A stretch of DNA of 64,000 bases, from NCBI GenBank assembly GCA_902780495.1, contig CACZFM010000003.1, positions 37,179-101,178 of the forward strand. Direction: 5' to 3'. This document shows positions 40,336 through 51,394 of the stretch, piece by piece; the stretch's first letter is position 1; every line of letters begins with the position of its first letter. The translations under genes were made by a program, and so were the position numbers. This DNA is from an uncultured Bacteroidales bacterium. Its GTDB lineage: Bacteria > Bacteroidota > Bacteroidia > Bacteroidales > Paludibacteraceae. The notes beneath the pieces are model-generated. The model did no database searches. It was not told where the DNA came from and saw only the letters and a list, made by a program, of their open reading frames with translations.

Positions 40336-42906
40336 TTACCCTATCCAACGAACATAGCAGAAATCCATACGATGAGGCAGAAGGTCGTTCTTCGGGAACA
40401 TTCTTAGACAGAATTTCATGCCACCGGCATAATCGTAACGGTAGTTGGTTTCAAAGGTCAGTTTTGAACCTTGTGCTTTGATGAGTTCCAACGGAGTCAC
40501 TTCGTATAGTTTGTCATTGTTGTGCAAAGATGTTCGAATGGCCACCAATTCCACACCAAGACCTTTGTCATTCAAGCTATGGGTGTCCAATGTAACAGAA
40601 ATCTTGTTTTGCATGCCGACAGATGCTGTGGGATGTAACAAGTTTCCGTAATCTACATTGCAAACTTCTATTTCATCCCAGTGTTCAGCCATATTTTCTT
40701 TCCATGCCGCAATTTCTTTGGCTACTTTATAGTCGTTCTTCACCATAAGTGCATGGCGTTTGGCCAATTTATTGTAGAAACGGTCGAAATAATCGTCCAT
40801 CATACGCTTGGTGGTAAAATGCGGAGTGATTTTCGTCACCGAATTCTTAATCGTCTGAATCCATTCCGGCGAATAACCTTTGGAGTTCTTTGCATAATAC
40901 ATCGGAATTATTTCCGTTTCCAACAATTGGTATATCGTGGCCGCATCCAACTGGTCTTGGTGAGCCTGGTTTTCGTAAGTCCGCTTGTCGGTTAATGCCC
41001 AACCTGCGCCTTTTACGTATCCTTCAAGCCACCAACCGTCCAGTACCGAGAAGTTGAGAACACCGTTCATTTGCGCCTTTTCTCCGGAGGTTCCGGAAGC
41101 CTCCAAAGGACGAGTCGGGGTATTAAGCCAAATATCCACACCGCTTACAAGACGTTTCGCAAGACGCATATCATAGTTCTCAAGGAATATAATCTTCCCG
41201 AGGAATTGCGGCATCCGGCTAATCTCAATAATACGTTTGATCAGTCCCTGACCACCTCCGTCTGCGGGGTGTGCTTTTCCCGCGAACAGGAATTGAACAG
41301 GATAGTTGGGATTGTTAACCAACTTATCCAGACGATCCAAATCCGTAAAGAGAAGATGGGCACGTTTGTAAGTGGCAAAACGGCGACCGAAACCGATAAT
41401 GAGATTGTTCGGATTCATTTCATTGAGTGCGCGTACGATGCGTGCGGGGTCACCCTGTGTTTTCATCCAATCTTCACGGAATTTCTCTTTGATATAATCA
41501 ATCAATTTCTTTTTCAGTTTCATGCGTATCGTCCATATTTTGTCGTCGGGTATGTCGTTGTACGCCTTCCACACTTGTGGATTACTTTGGTCTTGTCTCC
41601 AATTCTTGGGGAAGAATTGATTATACACATTTTTCCATTCGCTGGCAGCCCAGGTGTCCATATGTACACCATTTGTCACATAGCTTACGTGCAGTTCTTC
41701 CGGGTAGTATCCTTGCCAGATGGGTGCGAACATTTTTTTGGAGACCTCACCGTGTAGTTTACTTACTCCGTTAGCTTCTTGACACGTATTGAGCGCGAAC
41801 ACGGACATGGAGAATTTTTCGTTGTCATCTTCGGGGTTTTGTCTTCCCATTCCGATTAGTTGTTTCCAATCTATTCCGAGCCTTGGTGCGTATGTGCTCA
41901 TATATTTGTAGAACAGTCCTTCCTCGAAGTAGTCGTGTCCTGCCGGTACGGGCGTATGGCAGGTATATAATCCGCTTGCTCTGACCACTTCCAGTGCTTG
42001 GTGGAAACTAAGGTGTTGGTTTTCCACGAGTTCAACGAGTCTTTGTAGTCCCATCAGTGCGGCATGTCCTTCATTGCAGTGATAGACATCTTTTTTGATG
42101 CCGAGTTTGTTAAGTGTCAGAATGCCTCCAATTCCGAGTAGTATTTCTTGTTTTATTCTGTTTTCCCAGTCTCCACCGTATAGTTGGTGTGTTATTTGTC
42201 TATCCCATTCGGAGTTTAGTTCATTGTCTGTGTCGAGTAGGTATAGTCTTATTCTTCCGACGGCGACTTTCCAGACGTATGCATGTACCATTCTTTCGGG
42301 ATACGGCACATCGACGATCATAGGTTGTCCGTCTTTTTCTTTTACTTGTTCGATGGGTAGATTGGCGAAGTTTTGTGCCTCGTAATTCGCGATTTGTTGT
42401 CCTTCTGGTGAGAGTGTTTGTGTGAAATATCCGTATCGGTATAGGAATCCTATTGCAGTCATGTCAATATTGCAGTCACTGGCTTCTTTGAGGTAATCGC
42501 CTGCGAGTATCCCGAGTCCGCCGGAATATATTTTGAGAATATGGCTCAATCCATATTCCATGGAGAAATATGCGATGGATGGTTTTGTTTTGTCTTTTGG
42601 TGTATCGATATATTGTCTGAAGGCTTGATAGGTGTTATCAAGTTGTGTCATGAAATCTTTGTCTTGACATAGCTGCAACATTTTGTCATAGCTGATGGTG
42701 TTGAGTAACATGATAGGGTTTGATTGTGCTTTATGCCAAGCATTGATATCAATGTATCGGAAAATGTTTTTTGCTTCGGAGTTCCATGTCCAAGCGAGGT
42801 TGTATGCAATTTCTCGTAGTTTGGTCAGTTCCTCCGGCAGGTTGGCCTGCACTGTAATCTCTTTCCATGTAGGTTGATTAACGTTACTTACTTTGATTTT
42901 AGTCAT
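40336..42906 (-). CDS. glgP: Alpha-glucan phosphorylase, 856 aa
   Basis: Family markers include [20 protein letters not shown] (about residues 113-132), HCNEGHAAL, and the pyridoxal-phosphate region [17 protein letters not shown] with its lysine near residue 615. This is the shorter alpha-glucan phosphorylase type of Bacteroidetes and thermophiles, which lacks the animal regulatory N-terminus. It releases glucose-1-phosphate from glycogen. It heads the minus operon and has the promoter at 42948-42979, overlapping the divergent promoter of the RNB gene. Confidence 0.95.
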   Translation of the reverse strand: MTKIKVSNVNQPTWKEITVQANLPEELTKLREIAYNLAWTWNSEAKNIFRYIDINAWHKAQSNPIMLLNTISYDKMLQLCQDKDFMTQLDNTYQAFRQYIDTPKDKTKPSIAYFSMEYGLSHILKIYSGGLGILAGDYLKEASDCNIDMTAIGFLYRYGYFTQTLSPEGQQIANYEAQNFANLPIEQVKEKDGQPMIVDVPYPERMVHAYVWKVAVGRIRLYLLDTDNELNSEWDRQITHQLYGGDWENRIKQEILLGIGGILTLNKLGIKKDVYHCNEGHAALMGLQRLVELVENQHLSFHQALEVVRASGLYTCHTPVPAGHDYFEEGLFYKYMSTYAPRLGIDWKQLIGMGRQNPEDDNEKFSMSVFALNTCQEANGVSKLHGEVSKKMFAPIWQGYYPEELHVSYVTNGVHMDTWAASEWKNVYNQFFPKNWRQDQSNPQVWKAYNDIPDDKIWTIRMKLKKKLIDYIKEKFREDWMKTQGDPARIVRALNEMNPNNLIIGFGRRFATYKRAHLLFTDLDRLDKLVNNPNYPVQFLFAGKAHPADGGGQGLIKRIIEISRMPQFLGKIIFLENYDMRLAKRLVSGVDIWLNTPTRPLEASGTSGEKAQMNGVLNFSVLDGWWLEGYVKGAGWALTDKRTYENQAHQDQLDAATIYQLLETEIIPMYYAKNSKGYSPEWIQTIKNSVTKITPHFTTKRMMDDYFDRFYNKLAKRHALMVKNDYKVAKEIAAWKENMAEHWDEIEVCNVDYGNLLHPTASVGMQNKISVTLDTHSLNDKGLGVELVAIRTSLHNNDKLYEVTPLELIKAQGSKLTFETNYRYDYAGGMKFCLRMFPKNDLLPHRMDFCYVRWIG

Positions 42907-42947
42907 AATTTTATAGTATTTTTAGTGTTTTCAAACAAAAAAGCGTG

Positions 42948-42979
42948 CAAAGGTACTGAAAAATTTGCGTATTTCCAAA
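42948..42979 (-). promoter_or_regulatory. Promoter of the glgP operon
   Basis: TTTG (42979-42976), 20 bases, TACCTTTG (42955-42948). It overlaps the plus-strand promoter at 42964-42995, so the two units compete for polymerase. Confidence 0.8.
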
Positions 42980-42995
42980 TTTTTCAGTACTTTTG
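42964..42995 (+). promoter_or_regulatory. Promoter of the RNB-parE operon
   Basis: TTTG (42964-42967), 20 bases, TACTTTTG (42988-42995), with ATG at 43006 only 11 bases further, so the leader is almost absent. Confidence 0.8.
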
Positions 42996-43005
42996 CAGCA
43001 AATTT

Positions 43006-44346
43006 ATGATAAATGAGGTAGAAATAATGCGCAGAAGGGACCTTAGAGACGTCCTTACATTTACAATAGACCCGATAGATGCCAAAGATTTTGATGATGC
43101 CATCTCGTTTGTGAAGAATGAAGACGGAACCTATCAAATAGGTGTGCATATAGCGGACGTAACGCATTATGTCCTGCCCGGTGACGATGTGGATAAAGAT
43201 GCGTACGAAAAAGCCACCAGTGTTTATCTGGTGGACAAAGTTCTTCCTATGTTGCCGGAGAATTTGTGCAACGACCTTTGTTCACTTCGTCCGCACGAAG
43301 AGAAATTGTGTATGTCGGTCGTCTTCACGATGACGGATGATGCTTGTGTGAAAAAGGCAAAAATATGCCGCACCGTCATTCGTTCGGACCACAGACTTTC
43401 CTACGAACAGGCGCAACAGATTTTGGAAAGTCCTTCCAATGGCATGCCGCTTTCGGAGTCACTATTGAAACTCAACCGAATCGCGCATGCCCTCAGGCAA
43501 CGGCGCATGGCGGAAGGAGCACTTGATATTGAGCAAGATGAAGTCCGTTTTACCTTGGATGAGCACAAACATCCCACAGACATCTATTTTGTTCCATCTT
43601 CCGATGCCAACCATTTGATAGAGGAATTTATGCTATTGGCGAATCGGACGGTAGCAGAGCAGATGGCAAAAACAGGCAAAACGATGGTGTATCGGGTGCA
43701 TGACAAGCCTGACTATGAAAAATTGGAGTCCGTAAATATGTTCCGCAAGAAAATGGGCGACAAAGTGCCGCAGCGCATGATAGACCTTCTTACCGTACGC
43801 GCCATGGCAAAAGCCGTCTATTCCACGCATAATATCGGGCATTACGGATTGGCATTTGACTATTACACGCATTTCACATCTCCTATCCGCCGTTATCCGG
43901 ATATGATGGTGCATCGAATTGTGGCAAAATATATCTTAGGAGAACGCACGCCGGCACTGAACATTGACCTCCAGGAGGCTTGTGACCATTGCTCTGACAT
44001 GGAACAGATGGCGCAGATGGCAGAACGCGATTCTGTCAAAGAAATGCAAGCCATCTGGATTCACGACCATTTGGGAGAAGAATACGACGGATATATATCC
44101 AATGTAATGGAATTCGGGCTGTTTGTCACGCTCAATAATTCGCATTGTGACGGCTTGGTACATATCCGATCCATTCATCAGGGGAAATGGTTGGATTTTG
44201 ATGAGAAAAACTGCTGCCTGACCATGGGCGGAAAACCCGTTTATACCTTGGGGGAGAGCGTACGCGTACGCGTCCTTCGCGCGGATGCGGAAAAACGACA
44301 GATAGATTTTGAATTGGTAGAAGATACAGAGGCGGAACAAGAATGA
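43006..44346 (+). CDS. RNase II/R-family exonuclease lacking N-terminal cold-shock domains, 446 aa
   Basis: I start at ATG 43006 (MINEVEIMRRRDLRD); the longer frame has its start inside the promoter. The RNB catalytic motif TIDPIDAKDFDDA (about residues 19-31) has the expected four aspartates. HYGLAFDYYTHFTSPIRRYPD and a C-terminal S1 domain (YISNVMEFGLFVTL) follow. Full RNase R has about 240 more residues (HTH, CSD1, CSD2) before this point. The promoter and start here fit the short form exactly, so this is not a sequencing artefact of the 5' end. It shares an ATGA overlap with the next gene. Confidence 0.88.
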   Translation: MINEVEIMRRRDLRDVLTFTIDPIDAKDFDDAISFVKNEDGTYQIGVHIADVTHYVLPGDDVDKDAYEKATSVYLVDKVLPMLPENLCNDLCSLRPHEEKLCMSVVFTMTDDACVKKAKICRTVIRSDHRLSYEQAQQILESPSNGMPLSESLLKLNRIAHALRQRRMAEGALDIEQDEVRFTLDEHKHPTDIYFVPSSDANHLIEEFMLLANRTVAEQMAKTGKTMVYRVHDKPDYEKLESVNMFRKKMGDKVPQRMIDLLTVRAMAKAVYSTHNIGHYGLAFDYYTHFTSPIRRYPDMMVHRIVAKYILGERTPALNIDLQEACDHCSDMEQMAQMAERDSVKEMQAIWIHDHLGEEYDGYISNVMEFGLFVTLNNSHCDGLVHIRSIHQGKWLDFDEKNCCLTMGGKPVYTLGESVRVRVLRADAEKRQIDFELVEDTEAEQE

Positions 44347-45071
44347 CCCAGAGGCTGAAAACCATAGTATGTGTATTGATTTTGCTGGCAGGCATGTCGG
44401 CAAAAGCGGATGTTATCACCTTGCGTTCGGGACAAAGAGTGGAGGGTTCTATTCTTGTGCAAAACGCAGATATACTGATTGTAAAGACCTCATCCGGTGC
44501 TCGGTTTCAATATCCGATTGCGGAAGTGGTGAAGATTGACACATCCGTTGTCAAACAAGATACGGTTGTCATATCCCCGACGGAACGAAAGGTCAAACCT
44601 GTCGCAATACGCTTGTCCGTGGATGGCGGTGGTGCTTTTGTGCCCAACCATGAAACAGGCGGCGGATTGGCAGTAGATGCCGCAATAGGTACGCGTGATT
44701 TGGCGGGGAAAGGCATCTTCCTGGGGGGCAGCGTCGGTTATTTCGGAGCATATACAGAATCCGGGCATCATTTCATTCCTCTGCAAGCCGTTGTTGGTAT
44801 CTCATTGGGTGCGCGCGTGGAAGTGCCGGAGTTGATGATAGGTTTAGGATATGGCTTCGGAACGGGCAAATCGCAGGGAGGGGTCGCGGCCACTCTCAGG
44901 CTTATCTGGAGCCTCTATTCCAATGCCTCCACCAAGTTGCTTTTAGGTGCCTCTTTGCGTTTCCAGCAAGGCGATAGAAACCAGGTGGAAACCATCGACG
45001 GAGTAGCGTATAGCCGAAACGCAGGTGCCGTATATCTGCTGACAGGCGTTTCAATGGCTCTGCAATTCTAA
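44343..45071 (+). CDS. Exported beta-rich outer-membrane-type protein, 242 aa
   Basis: The signal peptide ends near residue 22 (MSAKA). Residues 23-65 form a small Sm/SH3-like beta stretch (VITLRSGQRVEGSIL, then ILIVKTSSG). The rest alternates polar and hydrophobic residues as in a small beta-barrel and ends in ALQF, the aromatic end favoured by outer-membrane proteins. The gene overlaps the RNB gene by 4 bases, and parE follows 18 bases downstream. Function is unknown. Confidence 0.65.
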   Translation: MTQRLKTIVCVLILLAGMSAKADVITLRSGQRVEGSILVQNADILIVKTSSGARFQYPIAEVVKIDTSVVKQDTVVISPTERKVKPVAIRLSVDGGGAFVPNHETGGGLAVDAAIGTRDLAGKGIFLGGSVGYFGAYTESGHHFIPLQAVVGISLGARVEVPELMIGLGYGFGTGKSQGGVAATLRLIWSLYSNASTKLLLGASLRFQQGDRNQVETIDGVAYSRNAGAVYLLTGVSMALQF

Positions 45072-45089
45072 AAGGAAATAATAACGAAC

Positions 45090-47012
45090 ATGGAAGAAAA
45101 TAAAGATATACAACAGACTTCCCAACCATCGTTGGAGTACAACGAAGACAACATCATCCATTTGGATGATATGGAGCATATCCGCCGCCGTCCGGGTATG
45201 TATATTGGCAAATTGGGCGATGGAAGTCACACGGATGACGGTATCTATGTACTCATCAAGGAAAGTATCGACAATTCCATTGATGAATATCGCATGGGCG
45301 AAGGCAAAGTCATTGAAGTCACCGTGCAGGATGGACGGGTCAAAGTGCGTGACTACGGACGCGGTATCCCGTTGGGCAAACTGGTGGACGTGGTGTCAAT
45401 CCTGAATACCGGTGGTAAATACGACAGCAAAGCCTTCAAGAAATCTGTCGGTTTGAATGGCGTAGGTACGAAAGCGGTCAATGCCCTTAGTGAAGAATTT
45501 ATTGTCCAATCTTTCCGCGAAGGCAAGACACGTCGGGTGCTGTTCCGGCGCGGCAAACTGATTGAGGACAGCGGTATCCTCCTGGATAAGGATTCCAAAC
45601 GCGGCACATGCATCGAATTCAAACCGGATAATAGCAAGGGACTGTTTGAAAATTACAAGTTTCAAGATGAAACCATCGAAGCCCTATTGCGCAATTATGC
45701 TTACCTGAACACAGGGCTTACGCTGGTGTACAACGGCAAACGTTTCTCGTCAAAGAATGGCCTCTTGGATCTGCTTTCGGAGAATATGACCCAGGAGCCC
45801 CTTTATCCGATTATTCACCTCAAAGGCGAAGATATAGAAATAGCCCTTACGCATACCAACCAGAACAACGATGAATACTATTCCTTTGTCAACGGTCAGC
45901 ATACCATTCAGGGGGGCACCCATCAAATGGCATACCGCGAAGCAATAGGACGGACCATCAAGGAGTTCTTTAACAAGAACCAAGAACTGGCGGATATCCG
46001 CAATGGTGTGGTCGGGGCAATTGCCATCAATGTGGAAGAACCTGTTTTTGAGAGTCAGACGAAAGTCAAATTGGGCTCCAAAGATATGGCTCCTTCGGGC
46101 GGTGTCAGTGTGAATAAGTTCGTGAACGATTTTGTCAAGCAGCATCTGGATAACTACCTGCACAAAAATCCCGAAACGGTGGAAATTATGTTGCAGAAGA
46201 TTCAGGAGTCGGAAAAGGAACGCAAGGCCATTGCGGGTGTCACCAAAGCCGCCCGTGAACGCGCTAAAAAGAATCTGGTCAACAACCCCAAGTTGCGCGA
46301 TTGCCAGATTCATTACAACGACCCCAAACCCACCCGCTCGTCCAAAGATGCAGATGACGATTTACGGCAAGAGAGTTGTATTTTCATCACCGAGGGTTTG
46401 TCTGCTTCCGGAAGTATCACCAAGTCGCGGGATGTCCGCACGCAGGCCGTTTTTTCGCTGCGCGGTAAACCCTTGAATTCCTACGGACTTACCAAACAGG
46501 TGGTGTATGAAAACGAGGAATTTAACTGCTTGCAGTCGGCCCTTAATATCGAAGACGGACTGGATGACTTGCGTTACAACAAGGTGATTATCGCTACCGA
46601 TGCCGATGTGGACGGTATGCATATCCGCCTTTTGATGCTGACGTTCTTTCTGCAGTTCTTCCCTGATCTGGTGAAAAAGGGGCATGTCTATATTTTGCAG
46701 ACACCGCTTTTCCGCGTGAAAAACAAACAGGAGATTCGTTACTGCTACAGCGAAGAGGAACGCTTGCAGGCATTGAACGAAGTGAAAAACCCTGAAATAA
46801 CGCGATTCAAAGGACTCGGAGAAATCTCACCCGATGAGTTCAAAGGCTTTATCGGCTCCGGCATACGCCTTGACCAGGTACATCTGCGCAAAGAGGATTC
46901 AGTCAGCGAATTGATGAATTTCTATATGGGCAAAAACACCACCGAACGCCAGAATTTTATCATCGAAAATCTGGTGGTCGAAGAAGATAAAGTAGACGAA
47001 GATTTAGCATAA
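45090..47012 (+). CDS. parE: DNA topoisomerase IV subunit B, 640 aa
   Basis: The GHKL ATPase motifs are ESIDNSIDE (about residues 54-62), VRDYGRGIP (about 86-94) and [14 protein letters not shown] (about 118-131). The TOPRIM domain shows [12 protein letters not shown] (about 429-440) and DADVDGMHI. The C-terminus is [18 protein letters not shown]. It decatenates chromosomes together with ParC, which is not in the window. The length and the short N-terminus match the Bacteroidetes ParE type, not GyrB. It is in the middle of the plus operon. Confidence 0.93.
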   Translation: MEENKDIQQTSQPSLEYNEDNIIHLDDMEHIRRRPGMYIGKLGDGSHTDDGIYVLIKESIDNSIDEYRMGEGKVIEVTVQDGRVKVRDYGRGIPLGKLVDVVSILNTGGKYDSKAFKKSVGLNGVGTKAVNALSEEFIVQSFREGKTRRVLFRRGKLIEDSGILLDKDSKRGTCIEFKPDNSKGLFENYKFQDETIEALLRNYAYLNTGLTLVYNGKRFSSKNGLLDLLSENMTQEPLYPIIHLKGEDIEIALTHTNQNNDEYYSFVNGQHTIQGGTHQMAYREAIGRTIKEFFNKNQELADIRNGVVGAIAINVEEPVFESQTKVKLGSKDMAPSGGVSVNKFVNDFVKQHLDNYLHKNPETVEIMLQKIQESEKERKAIAGVTKAARERAKKNLVNNPKLRDCQIHYNDPKPTRSSKDADDDLRQESCIFITEGLSASGSITKSRDVRTQAVFSLRGKPLNSYGLTKQVVYENEEFNCLQSALNIEDGLDDLRYNKVIIATDADVDGMHIRLLMLTFFLQFFPDLVKKGHVYILQTPLFRVKNKQEIRYCYSEEERLQALNEVKNPEITRFKGLGEISPDEFKGFIGSGIRLDQVHLRKEDSVSELMNFYMGKNTTERQNFIIENLVVEEDKVDEDLA

Positions 47013-47030
47013 TTACAGCATATATACAAT

Positions 47031-48575
47031 ATGAAAAAGAAAGCATTATTAATGATTTTGGATGGTTGGGGCATCGGACAACAAACGGCCGCTAATGCCA
47101 TCTATTCCACCTCCACACCTCACTGGACAGAAATACTGAACCGCTATCCGCATAGCCAACTGCAGGCAAGCGGAGAAAATGTCGGCCTGCCCGCCGGACA
47201 AATGGGCAACTCGGAAGTCGGTCACCTCAATATAGGTGCCGGACGCGTGGTTTATCAGGACCTCGTGAAAATCAACCGAGCCTGCAAAGACGGTTCCATC
47301 CGTCAAAATCCGGAAATCGTTTCCGCCTTCTCCCGTGCGCAGGAGCAGGGACGCAGGTTGCATATCATGGGTCTCGTCTCGGATGGAGGGGTGCATAGTT
47401 CGCTGGAACATCTTTTCTACCTGCTCGATATAGCCAAAGAGTACGGACTGGAGGGCAAAACGTTTGTGCACTGTTTCATGGATGGACGTGACACAGACCC
47501 CCGTTCAGGTATCGGCTTTATCGACCAACTGGAAAGCAAGATGCAAACCTCTTGCGGGGAGATTGCCTCCATACAGGGACGTTTTTATGCCATGGACCGT
47601 GACAAACGCTGGGAGCGCGTGAAAATAGCCTACGACTGCCTGGTGAATGGTATTGGCGCCGCATCGGAAAATATGCATCAGGCCATGGAAGCTTCCTATG
47701 CCGCCGATGTGACGGACGAATTTATCAAACCTATTGTGCATGTCCGCAACGGACAACCCCTTGCCACTATTCAGGACGGCGATGTGGTCATTTTCTTCAA
47801 CTACCGCAACGACCGTGCACGTGAGATAACCATCGTCCTGACACAAGAAAATCACGAGGCGGAGGGAATGCACACCTTGAACGACTTGCACTACTATTGC
47901 ATGACACCCTATGAAAGTACCTTCAAAGGACTCCATATCCTTTTCCCGAAAGAGAATGTGCAGAACACCATGGGCGAAATCGTTTCCAAAGCCGGACTCC
48001 GTCAATTGCGTATTGCGGAAACCGAGAAGTTTGCACACGTCACTTTCTTCTTCTCCGGCGGACGGGATGCCGAGTTTGAGGGAGAGGAGCGCATCCTGAT
48101 TCCGTCACCCAAGGTGGCAACCTATGACTTGCAGCCCGAAATGTCGGCACCGGAAGTGGCAGCCGCACTTTCGGATGCGCTGGATACACAACGTTACGAC
48201 TTTATCGCCCTCAATTTTGCCAACGGCGATATGGTCGGGCATACCGGTGTCTATGAATCCATCCGCCAGGCGGTGGTGACCATTGATATCTGTGTGGACC
48301 GTGTCCTCAAGGCTGCCGTGCGTAACGGATATGACACCATCATTATTGCCGACCACGGAAATGCTGATAATGCCGTCAATCCGGATGGTACACCCAACAC
48401 CGCCCATTCGCTGAATCCGGTGCCGTTTGTGTATGTTCCTTCCGACCCCAAAGCAGACTTGACGGCCATCCGTTGCGAGGACGGCATATTGGCGGATGTC
48501 GCACCTTCGCTCTGCCATATCATGGGTATTGAGACACCTCAGGAAATGACAGGACATAATCTGATTCACGGCTAA
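47031..48575 (+). CDS. gpmI: 2,3-bisphosphoglycerate-independent phosphoglycerate mutase, 514 aa
   Basis: LMILDGWG (residues 7-14) holds the metal aspartate and [15 protein letters not shown] (about 58-72) the phosphoserine nucleophile Ser61. DGRDTDP (about 150), RWERVK, and [10 protein letters not shown] near 440 complete the active site. The enzyme interconverts 2- and 3-phosphoglycerate with Mn2+. The length is normal. It lies 18 bases after parE and abuts the CPBP protease gene with no gap. Confidence 0.97.
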   Translation: MKKKALLMILDGWGIGQQTAANAIYSTSTPHWTEILNRYPHSQLQASGENVGLPAGQMGNSEVGHLNIGAGRVVYQDLVKINRACKDGSIRQNPEIVSAFSRAQEQGRRLHIMGLVSDGGVHSSLEHLFYLLDIAKEYGLEGKTFVHCFMDGRDTDPRSGIGFIDQLESKMQTSCGEIASIQGRFYAMDRDKRWERVKIAYDCLVNGIGAASENMHQAMEASYAADVTDEFIKPIVHVRNGQPLATIQDGDVVIFFNYRNDRAREITIVLTQENHEAEGMHTLNDLHYYCMTPYESTFKGLHILFPKENVQNTMGEIVSKAGLRQLRIAETEKFAHVTFFFSGGRDAEFEGEERILIPSPKVATYDLQPEMSAPEVAAALSDALDTQRYDFIALNFANGDMVGHTGVYESIRQAVVTIDICVDRVLKAAVRNGYDTIIIADHGNADNAVNPDGTPNTAHSLNPVPFVYVPSDPKADLTAIRCEDGILADVAPSLCHIMGIETPQEMTGHNLIHG

Positions 48576-49451
48576 ATGAAAGGGCGTTACGAAAATAGTT
48601 CGGTTTTTGTCAAACTGTTACAGTGGTTTGGGACAATGGCTCTCCTGACCGCTGTAGCGCTTGTGATATACCGTTTTCTGCCCAACCCGCAATCAGTAAC
48701 CTCGCTCAAAATCCTGCAATTGCTGCAGACCTTTTCCATCTTTCTCCTTCCACCGCTTATCGTGGCATGGCTGTGGAGCCGGCAACCGATGGAATGGCTC
48801 TACCTTAACCGCGCTGTTTCATGGAAAACGGGCGCACTGGCCGTACTGCTGATGGTCACGGCCTTGCCTGCCATCAATCTCATCGCCTATTGGAATCAGC
48901 AAATGGTTTTTCCCGAAGCCTTGGCACCGCTGGAACAGTTCCTCAAACGGATGGAAGAAACGGCCGCACAACTCATTGAGCAGTTTATGCAGGGGAAGTC
49001 GCTATGGGGTTTCTTGGGTAATCTCGTCCTGATGGCGTTGCTGCCCGCTTTATCCGAAGAACTCACCTTCCGCGGTGTCCTGCAAAATCTGTTGGCCAAG
49101 CGGGGTACGGCTGTCGCTGTGTGGGTGACTGCCTTTATCTTCAGTGCTATTCATCTGCAATTCTACGGCTTCCTGCCGCGATTGCTGATGGGTGCCCTCT
49201 TTGGGTACGCACTTTTTTGGAGCAAGTCGCTATGGTTGCCCGTGCTGATGCATTTCACCAACAATGCCATGGTCACCTGCGCGTATTGTGTTGCCAACCG
49301 GTATGGACTGGACATCAAAACGGTGGACAACTTGGGTACGGGCGCTACGCTGTGGCTCGGCATCCTTTCCCTGTTGCTGACCATCGTATGGATATACCTT
49401 CTGTTTCATCACCTCCGTCGAACAACGGACAACCCCACCTGCAAAGAATGA
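48576..49451 (+). CDS. CPBP family intramembrane metalloprotease, 291 aa
   Basis: Seven to eight membrane segments carry the CPBP motifs EELTFRG (about residues 161-167), then FSAIHLQFYGFLPRLLMG (about 189-206) and a later VLMHFTNNAM segment with His and Asn. These are the metal-binding and catalytic positions of Rce1/CAAX-type and related bacterial proteases. Targets are unknown. It abuts gpmI and overlaps folD by 4 bases (ATGA). Confidence 0.9.
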   Translation: MKGRYENSSVFVKLLQWFGTMALLTAVALVIYRFLPNPQSVTSLKILQLLQTFSIFLLPPLIVAWLWSRQPMEWLYLNRAVSWKTGALAVLLMVTALPAINLIAYWNQQMVFPEALAPLEQFLKRMEETAAQLIEQFMQGKSLWGFLGNLVLMALLPALSEELTFRGVLQNLLAKRGTAVAVWVTAFIFSAIHLQFYGFLPRLLMGALFGYALFWSKSLWLPVLMHFTNNAMVTCAYCVANRYGLDIKTVDNLGTGATLWLGILSLLLTIVWIYLLFHHLRRTTDNPTCKE

Positions 49452-50314
49452 CTATTTTAGACGGTAAATATTGTTCCGCACATCTGAAAGAGGAACTCAG
49501 ACTGCTAATCGAAACCAACCGGCAACAGGGCATCCGGCCGCCATGTCTGGGTATCATTCAGGTCGGAGAACTCAACGCCAGCACCACTTATGTGGATAAC
49601 AAACGCCATGCCTGCGAACAGGTGGGGATGGAGGTCCGTTGCTTGCGGCTGCCTGCCACCATCTCCCAAGCGGAGTTGATAAGGCACCTACAGAACTGGA
49701 ACGAAGATACCCTGATTGACGGATATATCGTACAACTTCCGCTGCCCGAACATATCAACGAACAGGATATTCTTTCGGCCATCGCACCGGAAAAAGATGT
49801 CGACGGCTTCTCGCCCACCAATATGGGCAAACTCCTGATGGGTTGGAAAGGACTGCCGCCGGCCATGCCACGCGGTATCTATTCCTTGTTGCAGGAATAT
49901 GACATCCCGCTGCGCGGAAAGGATGTCGTCATCATCGGCGACAACCATCTCCTGGTGAGACCCTTGGCCAACCTGCTGAGTGAAAAAGGCGTGGACTGCA
50001 CCATCACTATCTGCCATCCGCATACGCGTGACACAAGGGAGCATTGCCTGCATGCCGATATGATTATCTCGGCGATGGACACGCCTTGTTCACTGACGGC
50101 CGATATGGTGCGCGAGGGGGCTATTGTCGTAGATGCCGGAAACACCTACCTCCCTGCAGATAATGCACTGGGGCACAAAGCGGTGGGAGATGTCGATTTC
50201 CAAGCCGTAGCACCCAAATGCTCTTTCATCACCCCCGTGCCCGGAGGTGTAGGACCTATGATTATCGTCTCACTCTTGCAAAACACCTACCAGGCCGCCC
50301 AAAACAGAATGTAG
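49448..50314 (+). CDS. folD: Methylenetetrahydrofolate dehydrogenase/cyclohydrolase, divergent, 288 aa
   Basis: I start at ATG 49448 (MTILDGKYCS). YVDNKRHACEQVG (about residues 43-55) carries the catalytic lysine, and KDVDGF (about 116-121) and TPVPGGVGPM (about 261-270) are FolD signatures. The usual PCTPxG appears as PAMPRG. The cofactor loop usually written GRSxxVGxP is GDNHLLVRP (about 164-172), so the Arg/Ser that bind the NADP phosphate are missing. The enzyme supplies 10-formyl-THF, perhaps with altered cofactor preference. The longer frame upstream overlaps the CPBP gene and is not used. Confidence 0.88.
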   Translation: MTILDGKYCSAHLKEELRLLIETNRQQGIRPPCLGIIQVGELNASTTYVDNKRHACEQVGMEVRCLRLPATISQAELIRHLQNWNEDTLIDGYIVQLPLPEHINEQDILSAIAPEKDVDGFSPTNMGKLLMGWKGLPPAMPRGIYSLLQEYDIPLRGKDVVIIGDNHLLVRPLANLLSEKGVDCTITICHPHTRDTREHCLHADMIISAMDTPCSLTADMVREGAIVVDAGNTYLPADNALGHKAVGDVDFQAVAPKCSFITPVPGGVGPMIIVSLLQNTYQAAQNRM

Positions 50315-50339
50315 TTAATCGAACCAACTCTTCCCGACT

Positions 50340-51332
50340 ATGCTTACCCTTCTTCAAACCCCACCCCAACTGCCGACTGTCCTTCCGCCGGACTCGGTCC
50401 GTGAAGTCACGCGCAACCTCATCACACGTATTCAATCCGACCCCGATACTTTCTGGCAGGATATGCTCAACCAGGGCATACATTTCGGCATGAAAGTGCT
50501 GGCGGCACTACTCATTTACATGGTGGGCATCTGGCTCATCGGACGACTGAAGAAAATCCTGAAACGCGTCTTCGAGCGCCGCAAGACGGAACGCACACTC
50601 GCATCCTTCATCACATCGTTTATCGGCATCTCTCTCACTGTCGTGCTGGTCATTGTCACCATCGGAACGCTGGGAGTGAACACCACCTCCTTGGCGGCCT
50701 TGCTGGCGGCAGGGGGTATGGCTATCGGTATGGCTTTGTCCGGAACGGTGCAGAACTTTGCAGGAGGTATCATGCTCCTCGCCTTCAAACCCTTTAAGGC
50801 CGGAGATTTCATCGCCGCACAGGGATTTAGCGGAACCGTCGTTGAGGTCAATATCACCTCCACCAAACTCCTGACCATTGACAATCGCGTAGTGATTCTT
50901 CCCAATGGAGCCTTGAGCAACGGAACCATCGACAACTACTCTGCCCGTCCGCTCCGGCGTGTCGATTGGGAAGTCAGTGTTGCCTATGGCAGCGATGCCG
51001 AGGCGTTCCAAAAAACAGTACGCACGATGCTGGATAGCGACCCGAGGGTCTTGCAGGCGGACACCGATATGGATGCCTTGTACAAGGAAATGAATATCTC
51101 TGCTTTCCAGCTCTCCACCGTTGGATACAGGATGGCGGCTGTGCCCGCACCGTTCGTGGCATTGAAATCCCTGAATGCGAGTGATATCACCTTTGTCGTT
51201 CGGGCGTGGGCACGGGCAACGGACTATTGGGATTTGTATTTCGCCATGCAGCAGCGTTTTTACACCGAACTGCCTGCCGCTGGGTTCCAATTCGCTTATC
51301 CGCATTTGGACGTCACGATGCAACAACCCTAA
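50340..51332 (+). CDS. mscS: Small-conductance mechanosensitive channel, 330 aa
   Basis: Three membrane helices are present. The pore helix TM3 is glycine/alanine-rich (ALLAAGGMAIGMALSGTVQN, about residues 120-139), followed by FAGGIMLLAFKPFKAGDFI and the beta domain RVVILPNGALSNGTIDNYS. The cytosolic vestibule follows. MscS opens on membrane tension to release solutes. The length is slightly above E. coli MscS (286 aa) because of an N-terminal extension of about 40 residues. It is the last gene of the plus operon. Confidence 0.93.
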   Translation: MLTLLQTPPQLPTVLPPDSVREVTRNLITRIQSDPDTFWQDMLNQGIHFGMKVLAALLIYMVGIWLIGRLKKILKRVFERRKTERTLASFITSFIGISLTVVLVIVTIGTLGVNTTSLAALLAAGGMAIGMALSGTVQNFAGGIMLLAFKPFKAGDFIAAQGFSGTVVEVNITSTKLLTIDNRVVILPNGALSNGTIDNYSARPLRRVDWEVSVAYGSDAEAFQKTVRTMLDSDPRVLQADTDMDALYKEMNISAFQLSTVGYRMAAVPAPFVALKSLNASDITFVVRAWARATDYWDLYFAMQQRFYTELPAAGFQFAYPHLDVTMQQP

Positions 51333-51337
51333 AAAAG

Positions 51338-51361
51338 CTCCCATGGCAGTCGCCATGGGAG
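51338..51361 (-). terminator. Minus-strand terminator left of the OmpA relic
   Basis: CTCCCATGGC and GCCATGGGAG form a perfect 10-bp stem followed on the minus strand by a T6 run (51336-51331). It fits the lost OmpA gene better than mscS, whose strand has no T-run here. Confidence 0.7.
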
Positions 51362-51394
51362 TCCCAATGAAATACCCTTTGATTTGATAAACGC

